From NCBI RefSeq assembly GCF_000772535.1, contig NZ_JSUM01000006.1:62001-126000 (forward strand): a DNA stretch of 64,000 nucleotides, given 5' to 3'. The notes beneath the pieces were generated by a model. It ran no database searches. It was not told the origin of the DNA and saw nothing but the letters and a program-made list of their open reading frames with translations. Positions within the stretch are counted from its first letter, which is position 1. Every line of letters starts with the position of its first letter. This document shows, in pieces, positions 1 to 9,578 of the stretch. This DNA is from Chelonobacter oris. GTDB taxonomy: Bacteria > Pseudomonadota > Gammaproteobacteria > Enterobacterales > Pasteurellaceae. The position numbers were made by a program, and so were the translations under genes.

Positions 1-2
1 CA

Positions 3-1154
3 TCATCAAAATTAGTCGATAGTTTAAACAGCTTCCCGCTGCTATCCGTACCGTTTTTCATTTTGACCGGTATCTTGATGAATACCGGAGGAATTACCGA
101 ACGTATCTTTGATTTTGCAAAAGCCTTATTAGGCCATTACCGCGGCGGTATGGGGCACGTAAATATCGGCGCAAGCCTGATTTTCTCCGGTATGTCGGGT
201 TCTGCGCTCGCTGATGCGGGTGGGTTAGGGCAACTTGAAATCAAGGCAATGCGTGATGCCGGTTACGATGATGACATTTGTGGCGGTATCACCGCAGCAT
301 CTTGCATTATCGGCCCCTTGGTTCCACCAAGTATTGCAATGATCATTTACGGTGTTATTGCCAACGAATCGATCGCCAAATTATTTATTGCCGGTTTTGT
401 GCCGGGGGTTTTATTGACTGCCGCCTTAATGACAATGAACTACTTCGTTGCCAAAAAACGCGGTTATCCAAGAAGCCCGAAAGCAACATTACAGCAGCGT
501 TGTACGGCATTTAAAAAAGCCATTTGGGCAGTGCTGACACCGCTTTTGATCATCGGCGGTATCTTCTCGGGTTTATTTACTCCGACAGAAGCCGCCGTCA
601 TTGCCGCTGCCTATTCCACCATCATCGGCATGTTTGTCTATAAAGAACTGACCATACCTATGCTGTTTAAAAGCTGTGTGGAAGCAATGGCAATTACCGG
701 GGTTACAGCCCTAATGGTCATGACAGTCACATTCTTCGGTGACATGATCGCACGTGAACAAGTCGCCATGCGGATTGCCGAACTCTTTATGGCGGTTGCC
801 GATACCCAAATCATGGTACTGTTGATGATCAACCTGCTCCTGCTATTCTTGGGAATGTTCATCGATGCATTAGCATTACAATTCTTGGTATTACCAATGT
901 TAATTCCGATTGCCATGCACTTTGGTATTGATTTGGTGTTCTTCGGCGTTATGACAACCTTGAACATGATGATTGGTATTTTAACACCGCCAATGGGAAT
1001 GGCGCTCTTTGTGGTCGCCCGTGTCGGTAATATGTCGGTAAGTACGGTAACAAAAGGGGTTCTACCGTTCTTAGTGCCAATTTTCTTGACCTTGGTACTG
1101 ATTACGATTTTCCCGGAAATCATTACCTTTATTCCAAACCTTCTGATGCCGTAG
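3..1154 (+). CDS. siaT: TRAP transporter large permease (DctM-type), sialic acid transporter SiaT/SiaM, 5' end outside the window
   Basis: The open frame runs in from the window edge, so the start is missing; 383 residues remain of a domain of about 425. It is a chain of hydrophobic helices with DctM features, such as the [14 protein letters not shown] stretch near the start, [15 protein letters not shown] in the middle and [11 protein letters not shown] near the end. TRAP large subunits form the membrane channel that couples Na+ flow to substrate uptake with a small subunit and a periplasmic binding protein. The sialic acid assignment is inferred from the next gene, nanM, which follows siaT in H. 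influenzae. In Haemophilus the small and large subunits are fused; the cut edge prevents testing that here. Confidence 0.85.
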   Translation, partial: SSKLVDSLNSFPLLSVPFFILTGILMNTGGITERIFDFAKALLGHYRGGMGHVNIGASLIFSGMSGSALADAGGLGQLEIKAMRDAGYDDDICGGITAASCIIGPLVPPSIAMIIYGVIANESIAKLFIAGFVPGVLLTAALMTMNYFVAKKRGYPRSPKATLQQRCTAFKKAIWAVLTPLLIIGGIFSGLFTPTEAAVIAAAYSTIIGMFVYKELTIPMLFKSCVEAMAITGVTALMVMTVTFFGDMIAREQVAMRIAELFMAVADTQIMVLLMINLLLLFLGMFIDALALQFLVLPMLIPIAMHFGIDLVFFGVMTTLNMMIGILTPPMGMALFVVARVGNMSVSTVTKGVLPFLVPIFLTLVLITIFPEIITFIPNLLMP

Positions 1155-1264
1155 GCTAAGAAGAAAAAATCTCGGAACCAGTATAAATCAAGCCTGGTTC
1201 CAGTTAAATCAGCCGTTCAAAACGGTAAACTTTATCCTTAAACCTGACTCTAGCAGAGGTAAAT

Positions 1265-2410
1265 ATGAAAAAAACAGCTTTACACAGTGCATTATTCGCA
1301 GCGATTGCCATGAGCGGATTTGCCGCACAAGCCGCTCAATATCCTGATCTGCCTGTAGGGATTAAAAGTGGTGCAGGTGCATTAATCGGCGATACCGTTT
1401 ATGTCGGCTTAGGCACCGGCGGCGATAAATTCTATTCCCTCAACTTGAAAGAGAAAGATGCCAAATGGCAAGAAACCGCCGCATTCCCGGGTGGAAAACG
1501 TAACCAACCGGTTGCAGCGGGCATTGACGGCAAACTGTATGTCTTTGGTGGTTTCCAAGATACCGATGCGGCCAAAAATCAAGTCATCAACGATGCTTAC
1601 GCCTACAATCCGGCTGATAATAGCTGGACAAAATTGCAAACCCGCTCGCCACGCGCTGCAGTAGGGGCCAGTGCCGCAGCAACAAAAGATAAAGTTTATT
1701 TCGTTGGCGGTATCAATCAGGAAATTTGGAACGGTCTGTTCCAAGATATCGCAGCTGCCGGCGGTGATAAAGACAAAGAAAAAAATATCTTCGACCCGTA
1801 TTTCAACCTGCGCGCGCAAGATTTCTTTTTCTCTTCTGAAATTGTCAGCTATGAGCCCGCCACCAATACTTGGCGCAATGAAGGTTACTTCCCATATGGC
1901 GGTCGCGCCGGTGCGGCAGTCGCCATCAACGGCGATAAACTATTGGTCGTAAACGGTGAAATAAAAGCTGGTCTGCGCACCGATACGACTGAGCTCGGAA
2001 CCATTGGCAAAGACGGTATTACTTGGAAACAGCTTGGCAGCTTGCCGGCACCTAAAGATTACAAACAGCAAGAAGGTATTGCCGGTGCTATGGGCGGCTA
2101 TACTAACGGTAACTACATTGTTACCGGCGGAGCAAACTTCCCCGGCGCACGTGAGAACTATGCGAACGGTATCAATGATGCGCATCGCACCGGTGGTTTG
2201 AAAAAAACCTTGCATAGCGATGTTTATGCATTAAACGAAGCGCAAGGCACTTGGAAAATTATCGGTAGCCTGCCTGAAAATATCGGTTACGGTGTTGCCG
2301 TCAGCTATGGCAACAAAGTATTGTTGATTGGTGGTGAACTCGATGGCGGCAAAGAATCAGCAACGGTTCAATCCATGAGTTATGACGGTAAAAAACTGGT
2401 TGTTGAATAA
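1265..2410 (+). CDS. nanM: N-acetylneuraminate epimerase (sialic acid mutarotase) NanM
   Basis: A 381-residue exported Kelch-repeat protein close in length to E. coli NanM. It has a Sec signal peptide (Lys-Lys start, hydrophobic core, AQA cleavage near residue 23). Kelch blades appear as repeated GG-turn elements, for example [24 protein letters not shown] and KVLLIGGE. NanM speeds conversion of alpha to beta sialic acid in the periplasm, supplying the form the transporter binds. An AGAGGT ribosome site lies 6 bases before the ATG. It follows the TRAP permease by 110 bp on the same strand, probably as the last gene of the operon, with a terminator 100 bp downstream. Confidence 0.9.
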   Translation: MKKTALHSALFAAIAMSGFAAQAAQYPDLPVGIKSGAGALIGDTVYVGLGTGGDKFYSLNLKEKDAKWQETAAFPGGKRNQPVAAGIDGKLYVFGGFQDTDAAKNQVINDAYAYNPADNSWTKLQTRSPRAAVGASAAATKDKVYFVGGINQEIWNGLFQDIAAAGGDKDKEKNIFDPYFNLRAQDFFFSSEIVSYEPATNTWRNEGYFPYGGRAGAAVAINGDKLLVVNGEIKAGLRTDTTELGTIGKDGITWKQLGSLPAPKDYKQQEGIAGAMGGYTNGNYIVTGGANFPGARENYANGINDAHRTGGLKKTLHSDVYALNEAQGTWKIIGSLPENIGYGVAVSYGNKVLLIGGELDGGKESATVQSMSYDGKKLVVE

Positions 2411-2510
2411 TCAACGTGTTATAACCGATATAAAAAACCAAACTTAGTGTAAGGCATGGTTTACAAGAAAAGCACTATCGATATTTGAGAGCTATGTCTA
2501 TCAAATGACT

Positions 2511-2561
2511 GAGCTGCCGATAACTAAACCCATTAATTATTGGCAGTTCTTTTTTATTTTT
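2511..2561 (+). terminator. Rho-independent terminator after siaT-nanM
   Basis: Arms 2511-2523 and 2537-2549 pair over 13 bp with two G-U pairs and a 13-base loop, followed by TTTTTTATTTTT. It separates the sialic acid operon from the antiporter operon. The rest of the 2411-2667 gap is AT-rich and holds no convincing gene. Confidence 0.8.
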
Positions 2562-2667
2562 ATCTCTGCACATTCCCCACAAGGTTGACTAAACCATTCA
2601 AAACCGCTACTTTTATCAATTGTAATTCTTTTTTAATATCATTTGATTATAAGGCAATCGTTCAGAC

Positions 2668-5031
2668 ATGGCGCAGATTGATCCGACATTATCGGGCAAG
2701 ATACCGACAAAAACCGAAAAAATTCTATGGAGCTTATTACCGCTGTTAGGATTAATCGCCGTGATGTTTTTATGGATAAGCAACCAACCGTTTTATCAAT
2801 ACCAATATCCTTGGTTCAGCCTGATTGATCTTAATCTGCTGATCTATATCGACGGCCTTTCACTGCTGATGCTGTCATTAATCTGTGGAATCGGCTGTGC
2901 CGTTTATCTGTATGCTGCCGGTTATTTTTCCGATCATCCGCAATTGCGGCGATTATATGCCCTACTGACTCTCTTTATGGTCGCCATGATCGGCTGTGTT
3001 ATTTCCGATCATCTGTTGCTGTTTTTCCTATTTTGGGAATTGACCAGCATCACCTCGTTTTTATTGGTTTTGTTTAACTATCAGGCGGAAGAGAACCGTC
3101 AATCCGCCAAACAGGCACTGTTGATTACCGGCAGCGGCGGTTTGTGTCTGCTGGCAGGCTTTCTGTGGTTATGGCATTTAACCGGTACGGCACAAATTTC
3201 CGAATTAGTGACTATTCTACCCGACTATCTCGCCGAACCGCACTTTAAGTGGATTTTAACGCTAATCTTAATCGGTGCCTTTACCAAAAGCGCACAATTT
3301 CCCTTTCAATTCTGGCTGCCGAATGCCATGGCGGCGCCGACACCGGTTTCTGCCTATCTGCATTCTGCCACAATGGTAAAACTGGGCATTTTCTTGCTTG
3401 CCCGTCTGGACTACGCTCTGAGCGACTGGACACTGTGGCAACAAATTCTGCAAACCGTCGGTTCGGTTACTGCCGCTTGGGGAATGTTGCTGGCGCTTAG
3501 AGAACGGGATTTAAAGAAAATTCTGGCATGGTCGACAGTTGCTTCGCTAGGCACGATGGCGGTTCTGATTGGATTGGACAGCAGTTCCGCTTCGATTGCC
3601 GTCGTCACCTTCATATTAGCCCATGCACTGTATAAAGCACCGCTCTTTTTCGTTGCCGGCAATATCGATTATGCTACCGGCACGCGCATTATCGATCACT
3701 TGGGCGGTTTGAAACGTTATATGCCTTGGACGGCAACCGTTGCCATTTTAGCCGCACTTTCAATGGCAGGTATGCCGACCTCTTTCGGCTTTATCGCCAA
3801 AGAAGCGCTGGCTATCGCCAAAGAAGCCGATGACACCCTACCGCTGCCATTCAGCGCTTACGGCAATCTGATTTTCAGTATTATTGCCGTCGCTGTTGCC
3901 GCTGTTGCGGCAATCCGTGTTTTCTGGCAGCACCCGGGCAACAACATCACGCCGCATGTGCAAGAAGTCAAACTCAAAATGTTAATTGCGCCGGCATTAG
4001 TTGCTACTGTCGGATTATTTATCGGCTTGACGCCACAGCTGGCGATTCCGTTGATTAGAATGTCGGCACAAGCCATTACCGCTCACCCGATTGGCGAAGT
4101 TGATCTCTATTTTGATCTACAAGCTTTGCAAACCACCGGTTTAACCATTCTGGCAACCGTCGGATTCGGATTACTGGTATTCCATTTCTGGGATAATTTA
4201 CATTATGCGTTTGACCGCTTACTCACATTCTTTCCCCATTGGGGCGGTGCGGCCACCTATCATCGCATTGTGGATCGCATTCCGGCATTGACATCACAAG
4301 TCACCGACCGTTTCCAACATGGTTTGCTTTCGGGCTATATTCAATGGATCCTAAGCTTCACCCTGCTTTGTCTGGGCTTAAGTCTGTTATGGGGAATCCG
4401 ACAGGGCATGTCTGTCGACTTGGATCTCTCCGCCCTGTTTTATCCATTACCGAGTGCGGGGCTAATCACTGCCGCAGTGATGATCTGCATCGGTGCTTTT
4501 TTTGTGATGTTGTCGGACAAACCGTTTATGCTATTGCTCAATTCCGGACTGGTCGGCTTCGGCTCCGCCCTGTTGTTTGTCTTTGTCGCCGCTCCGGATG
4601 TCGCCCTGACTCAATTTGTGGTCGAAACGATTTTAGTGATTATTTTGGCTTCAATTCTGATAATCTTAATCCGTAACAACTCGGCAGACTTCAACCGCCC
4701 GCAAGATCGACGCAAACACCCGAAACGGCTGGCTCTCACTCTCCTGCTTTCGATTGCGGTGGCCAGTATTATCGTCCTTGCGATTTTAATCATGCTGGGG
4801 CTGGAATTCGACAGTCACGTTTCTGATTTCTATCTTGAAAACAGTGTGCCGCAAGCCTATGGGCGCAATATCATCAACGTGATTCTAGTGGATTTCCGCG
4901 CACTGGATACTTTCGGTGAAGTCGCAGTGATGTTATTCTCATTGCTGGCCGCCCGCCCGTTATTACGTGAATTAAAACGCCAAACCGGCTTACTGAAAAG
5001 AAAAAAAGAGGCCGAAAAAAATGCAAAATAG
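2668..5031 (+). CDS. mnhA: Na+/H+ antiporter subunit A (MrpA/MnhA)
   Basis: A 787-residue polytopic membrane protein related to NADH dehydrogenase subunit NuoL. The proton-channel domain (about residues 60-420) has the diagnostic stretch KSAQFPFQFWLPNAMAAPTP with an intramembrane Lys, then SAYLHSATMVK. The C-terminal third (about 590-770) carries the MrpA tail and MrpB-like helices, including APDVALTQFVVE. Mrp complexes exchange cytoplasmic Na+ for H+ and give salt and alkali tolerance. This length matches the unfused A subunit of seven-gene operons rather than the longer A-B fusions of many Gram-negatives. It overlaps mnhB by 11 bp. The ribosome site is weak (AAGG 13 bases before ATG). Confidence 0.93.
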   Translation: MAQIDPTLSGKIPTKTEKILWSLLPLLGLIAVMFLWISNQPFYQYQYPWFSLIDLNLLIYIDGLSLLMLSLICGIGCAVYLYAAGYFSDHPQLRRLYALLTLFMVAMIGCVISDHLLLFFLFWELTSITSFLLVLFNYQAEENRQSAKQALLITGSGGLCLLAGFLWLWHLTGTAQISELVTILPDYLAEPHFKWILTLILIGAFTKSAQFPFQFWLPNAMAAPTPVSAYLHSATMVKLGIFLLARLDYALSDWTLWQQILQTVGSVTAAWGMLLALRERDLKKILAWSTVASLGTMAVLIGLDSSSASIAVVTFILAHALYKAPLFFVAGNIDYATGTRIIDHLGGLKRYMPWTATVAILAALSMAGMPTSFGFIAKEALAIAKEADDTLPLPFSAYGNLIFSIIAVAVAAVAAIRVFWQHPGNNITPHVQEVKLKMLIAPALVATVGLFIGLTPQLAIPLIRMSAQAITAHPIGEVDLYFDLQALQTTGLTILATVGFGLLVFHFWDNLHYAFDRLLTFFPHWGGAATYHRIVDRIPALTSQVTDRFQHGLLSGYIQWILSFTLLCLGLSLLWGIRQGMSVDLDLSALFYPLPSAGLITAAVMICIGAFFVMLSDKPFMLLLNSGLVGFGSALLFVFVAAPDVALTQFVVETILVIILASILIILIRNNSADFNRPQDRRKHPKRLALTLLLSIAVASIIVLAILIMLGLEFDSHVSDFYLENSVPQAYGRNIINVILVDFRALDTFGEVAVMLFSLLAARPLLRELKRQTGLLKRKKEAEKNAK

Positions 5032-5446
5032 TGTCCTGCTATTGAGAAAAACCGCCCGTCCGCTTTACTGGATTGTGCTGCTGACCTCCGTGGTGATTTT
5101 ATTACGTGGTCATAACGAACCGGGCGGCGGATTTATTGCCGGCTTATTGGCAGCATCGGCTTCGGTGCTATGGGCAATTGCTTTTTCTACCCGACAGGCA
5201 CTGAAAAAACTGCCGCTCTCCTCGCCGCTGAACTTGGCGGCAAGCGGTTTGCTCCTTGCGGCCGCCGCCGGTTTGCCCGCCCTGTTGAGCGGCAACGCGT
5301 TTTTATACCATTTTTGGGCAACCATACCGCTCTTTGTATTTGATTACAAAATTTCTACCGTCCTGCTGTTTGATTTGGGCGTCTATCTCTGTATTTGGGG
5401 CGTGGTCAGCGGCTACGCCGTGATGTTATTGCAAACTACCGAATAA
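5021..5446 (+). CDS. mnhB: Na+/H+ antiporter subunit B (MrpB/MnhB)
   Basis: 141 residues with four predicted membrane helices. The RGHNEPGGGFIAGLLAA block near residues 28-44 is the signature of MrpB (RGHNxPGGGFxxGL). It starts inside the end of mnhA, which suggests translational coupling, and belongs to the membrane-embedded multi-subunit Na+/H+ exchanger. Confidence 0.93.
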   Translation: MQNSVLLLRKTARPLYWIVLLTSVVILLRGHNEPGGGFIAGLLAASASVLWAIAFSTRQALKKLPLSSPLNLAASGLLLAAAAGLPALLSGNAFLYHFWATIPLFVFDYKISTVLLFDLGVYLCIWGVVSGYAVMLLQTTE

Positions 5447-5465
5447 AAAAGGCGAATTGGATTTT

Positions 5466-5885
5466 ATGACACTGATTATTCTGTTGACCTTATGGATAAC
5501 CCTGATTGCAGCCGTTTATCTGCTGCTGTCACGCCATGCCTTACGCATCGTCATCGGCTTGATGCTGCTCGGCAATGCGGTCAATTTTATTATTTTATTG
5601 TCGGGACGAATCTCGTCCAACGTGCCGGCGGTCGTGCCGCAGGGGAAATTGTTGCTTGAAAATCCGGTCAACCCGCTGCCGCAGGCTTTAATTCTTACCG
5701 CCATTGTCATCGGCTTTGCACTGACCTGCTTTTCAGTGGTGCTGATGATCAAACTGATTCGCCGCTTGGGTAGCGATGACGTCAATCAGTGGCGTGAAGC
5801 CGAACCGCAGAATAACGGCGGCTATAAACCGGCTGTTTATAACGATCACGATGACTTGAAAGACTACCGCAAGGATTTGTGCTGA
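5466..5885 (+). CDS. mnhC: Na+/H+ antiporter subunit C (MrpC/MnhC)
   Basis: 139 residues, NuoK-like, with three membrane helices; the LRIVIGLMLLGNAVNFIIL segment and the LPQALILTAIVIGFA segment are typical of MrpC. The ATG at 5466 is preferred over an in-frame TTG at 5457 because an AAGGCG ribosome site lies about 11 bases before the ATG but only 2 bases before the TTG. The stop TGA overlaps the start of mnhD as TGATG. Confidence 0.92.
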   Translation: MTLIILLTLWITLIAAVYLLLSRHALRIVIGLMLLGNAVNFIILLSGRISSNVPAVVPQGKLLLENPVNPLPQALILTAIVIGFALTCFSVVLMIKLIRRLGSDDVNQWREAEPQNNGGYKPAVYNDHDDLKDYRKDLC

Positions 5886-7363
5886 TGCTGACGTCAATCA
5901 ATTTTATGGTAATCTCTCCGGTACTGATACCGCTCTTTGCCGCCGCAATCGGCGTTCTGCTGCGCTACCGTCAACAATATCAGTATTGGCTCAGCTTATT
6001 TGTCGGCATATTAATGCTATGCAATCATGCGCTGCTCTATAGTGCCGTCCGACACCAAAATTTACAATCCCATTTCGGTAACTGGCCGCTTCCTTTCGGC
6101 ATCGGTTTTCAAATCGATATGCTGAGTTACATTATGCTGGGCATTTCCGCCGTGATGATGTTTGCCTGTCTGCTGTTTATGTTGAGCAGTCTCAGCACCC
6201 GCCCGCTCAACTCGCTGACCTTGCCGTTGCTGTTCGGTTTGATCGGCGGGGTAAACGGCAGCTTTATCACCCAAGACTTTTTCAATTTATATGTTTGGTT
6301 TGAAGTCATTCTGATTTGCGCTATCGGTTTACTTGCAATCGGCAGAAAAATCTCGCAACTGGACGCCGCCTTTAAATACATGGTACTGAATCTGTTCGGC
6401 ACGCTTTTACTGCTGACATCGATAGCGCTGCTCTACGGCGCCACCGGTAACCTGAATTTCAGTGCGGTACAGGCGGCCTTGATCAACATTGCACCTCATA
6501 CCAAACTGATATTGATCACCCTGTTTATTGTTGCCGTACTGATCAAAGTCGCGGCTTTCCCGGTTTTTACCTGGATGCCGGCCTCTTACCATACACTGCC
6601 GATTCCCGTTATGGCGCTGTTCTCGGCGCTACTGACCAAAGTCGCGGTTTATACCCTGCTGCGCACCCTGTCGCAACTCTTTTTGCCGAGTATTGAAATT
6701 CTGCAAACCGCACTTGCTTGGATTGCCGTCTTGACCATGGTGGTCGGCGTGCTGGGCGCCGCCTACCATTGGGATATGCGCCGAATTTTAGTCTTTCACA
6801 GCATATCGCAAATCGGTTATATCTTACTGGCGATTGCGCTCGGCAGTGTTGACGGCAACAGCGCCGCCATTTATTACACCGTCCATCACAGCATCGTAAA
6901 GGGCTGCCTGATTTTAATCGCCGGCATCATTTACCTTTATGCCGGCAGTTACGATCTGCGCAAAATCGGCGGACTATACAATATCAAACCGTGGCTGGCG
7001 GTGTTATTCGCCATTCCGGCGCTGTCATTGGTCGGTATTCCGCCGTTTTCCGGTTTTTGGGCGAAAGTTCTGCTGTTAAAAGAAACGATTCACCAAGGCG
7101 AAGCATTGTGGACAGCCATCGCACTGCTGAGCAGCGTTCTGACACTGTACTCTATGATGAAGATCTGGTTCGAAGCATTTTGCAAGCCGCACCCTCATGT
7201 TTGCAACACGGAAACTGTCTGGCAGCCGGTGATACGACAAAACATCAAACCGGCGGTCATTGCCGTTACCATTCTGTGCGCAATCATTTTACTGCTCAGT
7301 TTTATTCCCGATTGGCTTTACGGTCTCAGCCGCATAGCGGCACGACAATTAGGAGGTGAATAA
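5885..7363 (+). CDS. mnhD: Na+/H+ antiporter subunit D (MrpD/MnhD)
   Basis: 492 residues, a NuoM/NuoN-like proton-channel subunit with about 14 helices. Key blocks are the Glu in NLYVWFEVILICA (helix 5), the Lys in IKVAAFPVFTWMPASYHTLP, and the Lys in SALLTKVAVYTLLR. The ATG at 5885 overlaps the mnhC stop and sits 8 bases after AAGGAT, which favours it over the GTG at 5879. D pairs with A in the Mrp complex as an ion-translocating subunit. Confidence 0.93.
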   Translation: MLTSINFMVISPVLIPLFAAAIGVLLRYRQQYQYWLSLFVGILMLCNHALLYSAVRHQNLQSHFGNWPLPFGIGFQIDMLSYIMLGISAVMMFACLLFMLSSLSTRPLNSLTLPLLFGLIGGVNGSFITQDFFNLYVWFEVILICAIGLLAIGRKISQLDAAFKYMVLNLFGTLLLLTSIALLYGATGNLNFSAVQAALINIAPHTKLILITLFIVAVLIKVAAFPVFTWMPASYHTLPIPVMALFSALLTKVAVYTLLRTLSQLFLPSIEILQTALAWIAVLTMVVGVLGAAYHWDMRRILVFHSISQIGYILLAIALGSVDGNSAAIYYTVHHSIVKGCLILIAGIIYLYAGSYDLRKIGGLYNIKPWLAVLFAIPALSLVGIPPFSGFWAKVLLLKETIHQGEALWTAIALLSSVLTLYSMMKIWFEAFCKPHPHVCNTETVWQPVIRQNIKPAVIAVTILCAIILLLSFIPDWLYGLSRIAARQLGGE

Positions 7364-7714
7364 ATGTTAATCAAAAAAATAAGCGCCGCGCTACAATTGG
7401 TCGTACAATTTTTCTGGCTGATGGTTAAATCGGGTTTTGCTACCCTGTTCTTGATCATTAAATTGCAACTAAAGCGAAAGCAATCGTTGCGGGACAGATA
7501 TGTTTCATTTGAGATACCGAACAGCAGCGAAACCGGATTAGCCGTTTTGGGCTGTTTGATCAGCCTGACGCCCGGCACCACACTGCTCAATATCGACACC
7601 ATACGCCGAAAAATGTTACTGCATATACTGGATTCCGATCAAACCGACGAGGTGATACAGGAAATCAGGCAAAAATTTATACCGCATATTGTCATTCTGT
7701 TCGGCAATACATAA
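7364..7714 (+). CDS. mnhE: Na+/H+ antiporter subunit E (MrpE/MnhE), short form
   Basis: 116 residues with the conserved tail SLTPGTTLLNID followed by LLHILD, which marks MrpE. Most MrpE proteins are near 160 residues; this one lacks much of the usual N-terminal membrane segment. The start is well supported by AGGAGG 7 bases before the ATG, directly after the mnhD stop, so the short form looks genuine rather than a wrong start choice. Confidence 0.88.
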   Translation: MLIKKISAALQLVVQFFWLMVKSGFATLFLIIKLQLKRKQSLRDRYVSFEIPNSSETGLAVLGCLISLTPGTTLLNIDTIRRKMLLHILDSDQTDEVIQEIRQKFIPHIVILFGNT

Positions 7715-7727
7715 ATTCGAGGAAAAA

Positions 7728-8030
7728 ATGTTGGCATTTACTCTGACCTTCGTTTCTATCTGCGCCCTGATTGCGGTGCTGTTCGTGATTTATCGGATTC
7801 AAAAAAGCACTGATGACGCTGATAAAATCGTAGCCCTAGACATTTTATTGGCCGCCGCCCTGATTCTGTGCATTGTGGCGGCATTGACGATAGATAACAC
7901 TGTTTTGCTTGATGTCGCAATCGGCTTATCGCTGATCGGGTTTATCGGCACGGTCGGTTGGTCGGCGGTGATTCAGCGTAAAAATGACGCCCAGACGCTC
8001 TCGGAGAAGGAAAAAACACATGATGCTTGA
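7728..8030 (+). CDS. mnhF: Na+/H+ antiporter subunit F (MrpF/MnhF)
   Basis: 100 residues with three membrane helices. The RIQKSTDDADKIVALDIL loop between helices 1 and 2 contains the conserved Asp of MrpF that is needed for Na+/H+ exchange and bile salt efflux. The ATG at 7728 follows GAGGA by 5 bases; an upstream in-frame TTG at 7689 would overlap mnhE and has no ribosome site. The gene overlaps mnhG by 11 bp. Confidence 0.9.
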   Translation: MLAFTLTFVSICALIAVLFVIYRIQKSTDDADKIVALDILLAAALILCIVAALTIDNTVLLDVAIGLSLIGFIGTVGWSAVIQRKNDAQTLSEKEKTHDA

Positions 8031-8340
8031 AATATCGGGATTGATTTTCCTGCTGCTCGGCGGTTTCAGCCTGGCCATTTCCGCGCTGGGCATTCACATT
8101 CTGCCGAACACGCTCAGTAAACAACATGCCGCAACCAAAGCCGGTACGTTGTCTATCACGCTGGTGTCGCTCGGTGCGATACTTATCGCATGGGATTGGG
8201 CGTGGACAATTCGTCTGCTGATTATCAGCCTGTTCCTGATTCTCACCTTACCGATCGCCTCACACATGTTGGCAAGGGCAGCGGTGAAAGACCGCACTTT
8301 GCTCGACAATGGCGGCAATCCGCCTGCTAAAACGCCATAA
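8020..8340 (+). CDS. mnhG: Na+/H+ antiporter subunit G (MrpG/MnhG)
   Basis: 106 residues. The GIHILPNTLSKQHAATKAGTL block aligns with the MrpG signature (a loop of the form G-x-x-R/H-xPDxxxRxHAxTKAxTLG), and three helices are predicted. The start is one of two adjacent ATGs (8020, 8023) 9-12 bases after GGAGAAGGA. It completes an A-B-C-D-E-F-G order identical to the canonical Mrp operon. Confidence 0.9.
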   Translation: MMLEISGLIFLLLGGFSLAISALGIHILPNTLSKQHAATKAGTLSITLVSLGAILIAWDWAWTIRLLIISLFLILTLPIASHMLARAAVKDRTLLDNGGNPPAKTP

Positions 8341-9018
8341 ATGAAAGTACGGTACGGAAAACCCATGATGAAAACGCTTGAAACCCAAATTTCACCACAC
8401 AAACGGTTCTGGCTAATAATAGAATTCAGTACGATTTTTATCGTGGTGCCGCTACTTTATTTTTTTCGTCTTCTGCCCAACAACAGTATGATTCCCCTTT
8501 TGTGGGGGATTTTTGTTTATACACTGATTATCTTAAAAACTAACCGAATCTGCTGTTGCCGTTGGGATATCAAGCCTGCCATGCTGCTGCCGTTATGTTG
8601 GCGGGCAAGTGCGGTCTGCCTGTGCTTAACGCTCTTTACTTGGCGGCAAATGCCGGATAATTTCCTCGCTTTTGTCCGCAGCAACCCGACTCTGTGGTTA
8701 GCGGTGATGCTGCTCTACCCGATACTTTCGGCGTTTACCCAAGAGATGATTTTCCGCAAATTTTTCTTTTTCCGCTACCGCCCCTTATTCCGCCATGACG
8801 GTTGGCTGATTGCGCTAAGTGCGGTTTCATTCGCTTACATGCACCTTGTTTTCCGCAATCCTGTGGCTGTCTGCTTTACGCTGATCGGCGGTCTGATCTT
8901 TGCCGTTGTCTATCAACGCAGCCGAAGTCTGATGTTAGTCACGCTCGAACACGCCATTTATGGAAATGCCGTTTTTACCGTCGGTCTCGGGTACTACTTT
9001 TATCACGGCGCCGCCTGA
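8341..9018 (+). CDS. CPBP-family intramembrane glutamic endopeptidase (Abi-like)
   Basis: 225 residues with about seven membrane helices. Three CPBP motifs are visible: QEMIFR (residues 134-139; usually EExxxR), FAYMH (164-168; FxxxH), and LEHAIYGN near residue 205 (HxxxN). In this family the second Glu and the two His form the active site, so replacement of the first Glu by Gln may still allow activity. It begins immediately after the mnhG stop and probably is cotranscribed with the antiporter. Starts at 8341 or at two ATGs at 8365 and 8368 are all possible; none has a strong ribosome site. Its substrate is unknown. Confidence 0.8.
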   Translation: MKVRYGKPMMKTLETQISPHKRFWLIIEFSTIFIVVPLLYFFRLLPNNSMIPLLWGIFVYTLIILKTNRICCCRWDIKPAMLLPLCWRASAVCLCLTLFTWRQMPDNFLAFVRSNPTLWLAVMLLYPILSAFTQEMIFRKFFFFRYRPLFRHDGWLIALSAVSFAYMHLVFRNPVAVCFTLIGGLIFAVVYQRSRSLMLVTLEHAIYGNAVFTVGLGYYFYHGAA

Positions 9019-9022
9019 CAAT

Positions 9023-9056
9023 AAAAAAACCCTGCACGGGGTAAGTACAGGGTTTT
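9023..9056. terminator. Bidirectional Rho-independent terminator
   Basis: AAAACCCTG (9026-9034) pairs with CAGGGTTTT (9048-9056). On the minus strand the stem is followed by a run of seven T, so it serves mainly the AhpD-like gene; on the plus strand the T-tract is short but could end the antiporter operon. Confidence 0.8.
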
Positions 9057-9085
9057 GCCGCAAACCACAGAGGAATTCGGTTTGC

Positions 9086-9424
9086 TTATTGCTGCTCGTT
9101 ATAAGCTTCCAATGCGCGCAGGGAATAGGTGTAAGCCGCACCGGCATTTAATGCAATGGCCGTCGCCAACGCAGCGGCAACTTCTTCTTCCGTTGCGCCG
9201 GCTTTAATCGCCTCCGCCGCATGTACCCCGATGCAGCTTTCACAACGGGTGGTAACCGCCACAGCCAAAGCGATTAATTCACGGGTTTTCGCATCCAATA
9301 CATTGCCTTCCGCTGCCGCCGCATTCAATGCGCCATAGGCTTGCAACATTTTCGGGTATTTTTTTCCTAACTCGCCGAATGATTTTTTGACATGAGCAAC
9401 GTCATTTTTCCAGTCTGAAAACAT
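9086..9424 (-). CDS. Carboxymuconolactone decarboxylase-family (AhpD-like) protein
   Basis: 112 residues with the CxxCxxxH motif of AhpD-like proteins (Cys61, Cys64, His68), a fold often carrying peroxidase or disulfide-exchange activity. The ATG at 9424 is preceded by AGGAG at a good distance; the longer open frame upstream has no such signal. It diverges from an AraC regulator, the same arrangement I recall for the H. influenzae pair HI1053/HI1052. Control by that regulator and a role in thiol or quinone stress are inferences. Confidence 0.85.
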   Translation of the reverse strand: MFSDWKNDVAHVKKSFGELGKKYPKMLQAYGALNAAAAEGNVLDAKTRELIALAVAVTTRCESCIGVHAAEAIKAGATEEEVAAALATAIALNAGAAYTYSLRALEAYNEQQ

Positions 9425-9578
9425 TTTTTCTCCTAATTTAAATGTGAGTAAATAGTCTGGTCGATAGCGGCCATTATTGATATTATTTAACAAATTATAT
9501 TGCTTTATAGTATCAATATTTATCCCTTTCATCTTAAAGGGTCATCAGTTTTTATTACTGTTCAAGGACATAAGCGTT

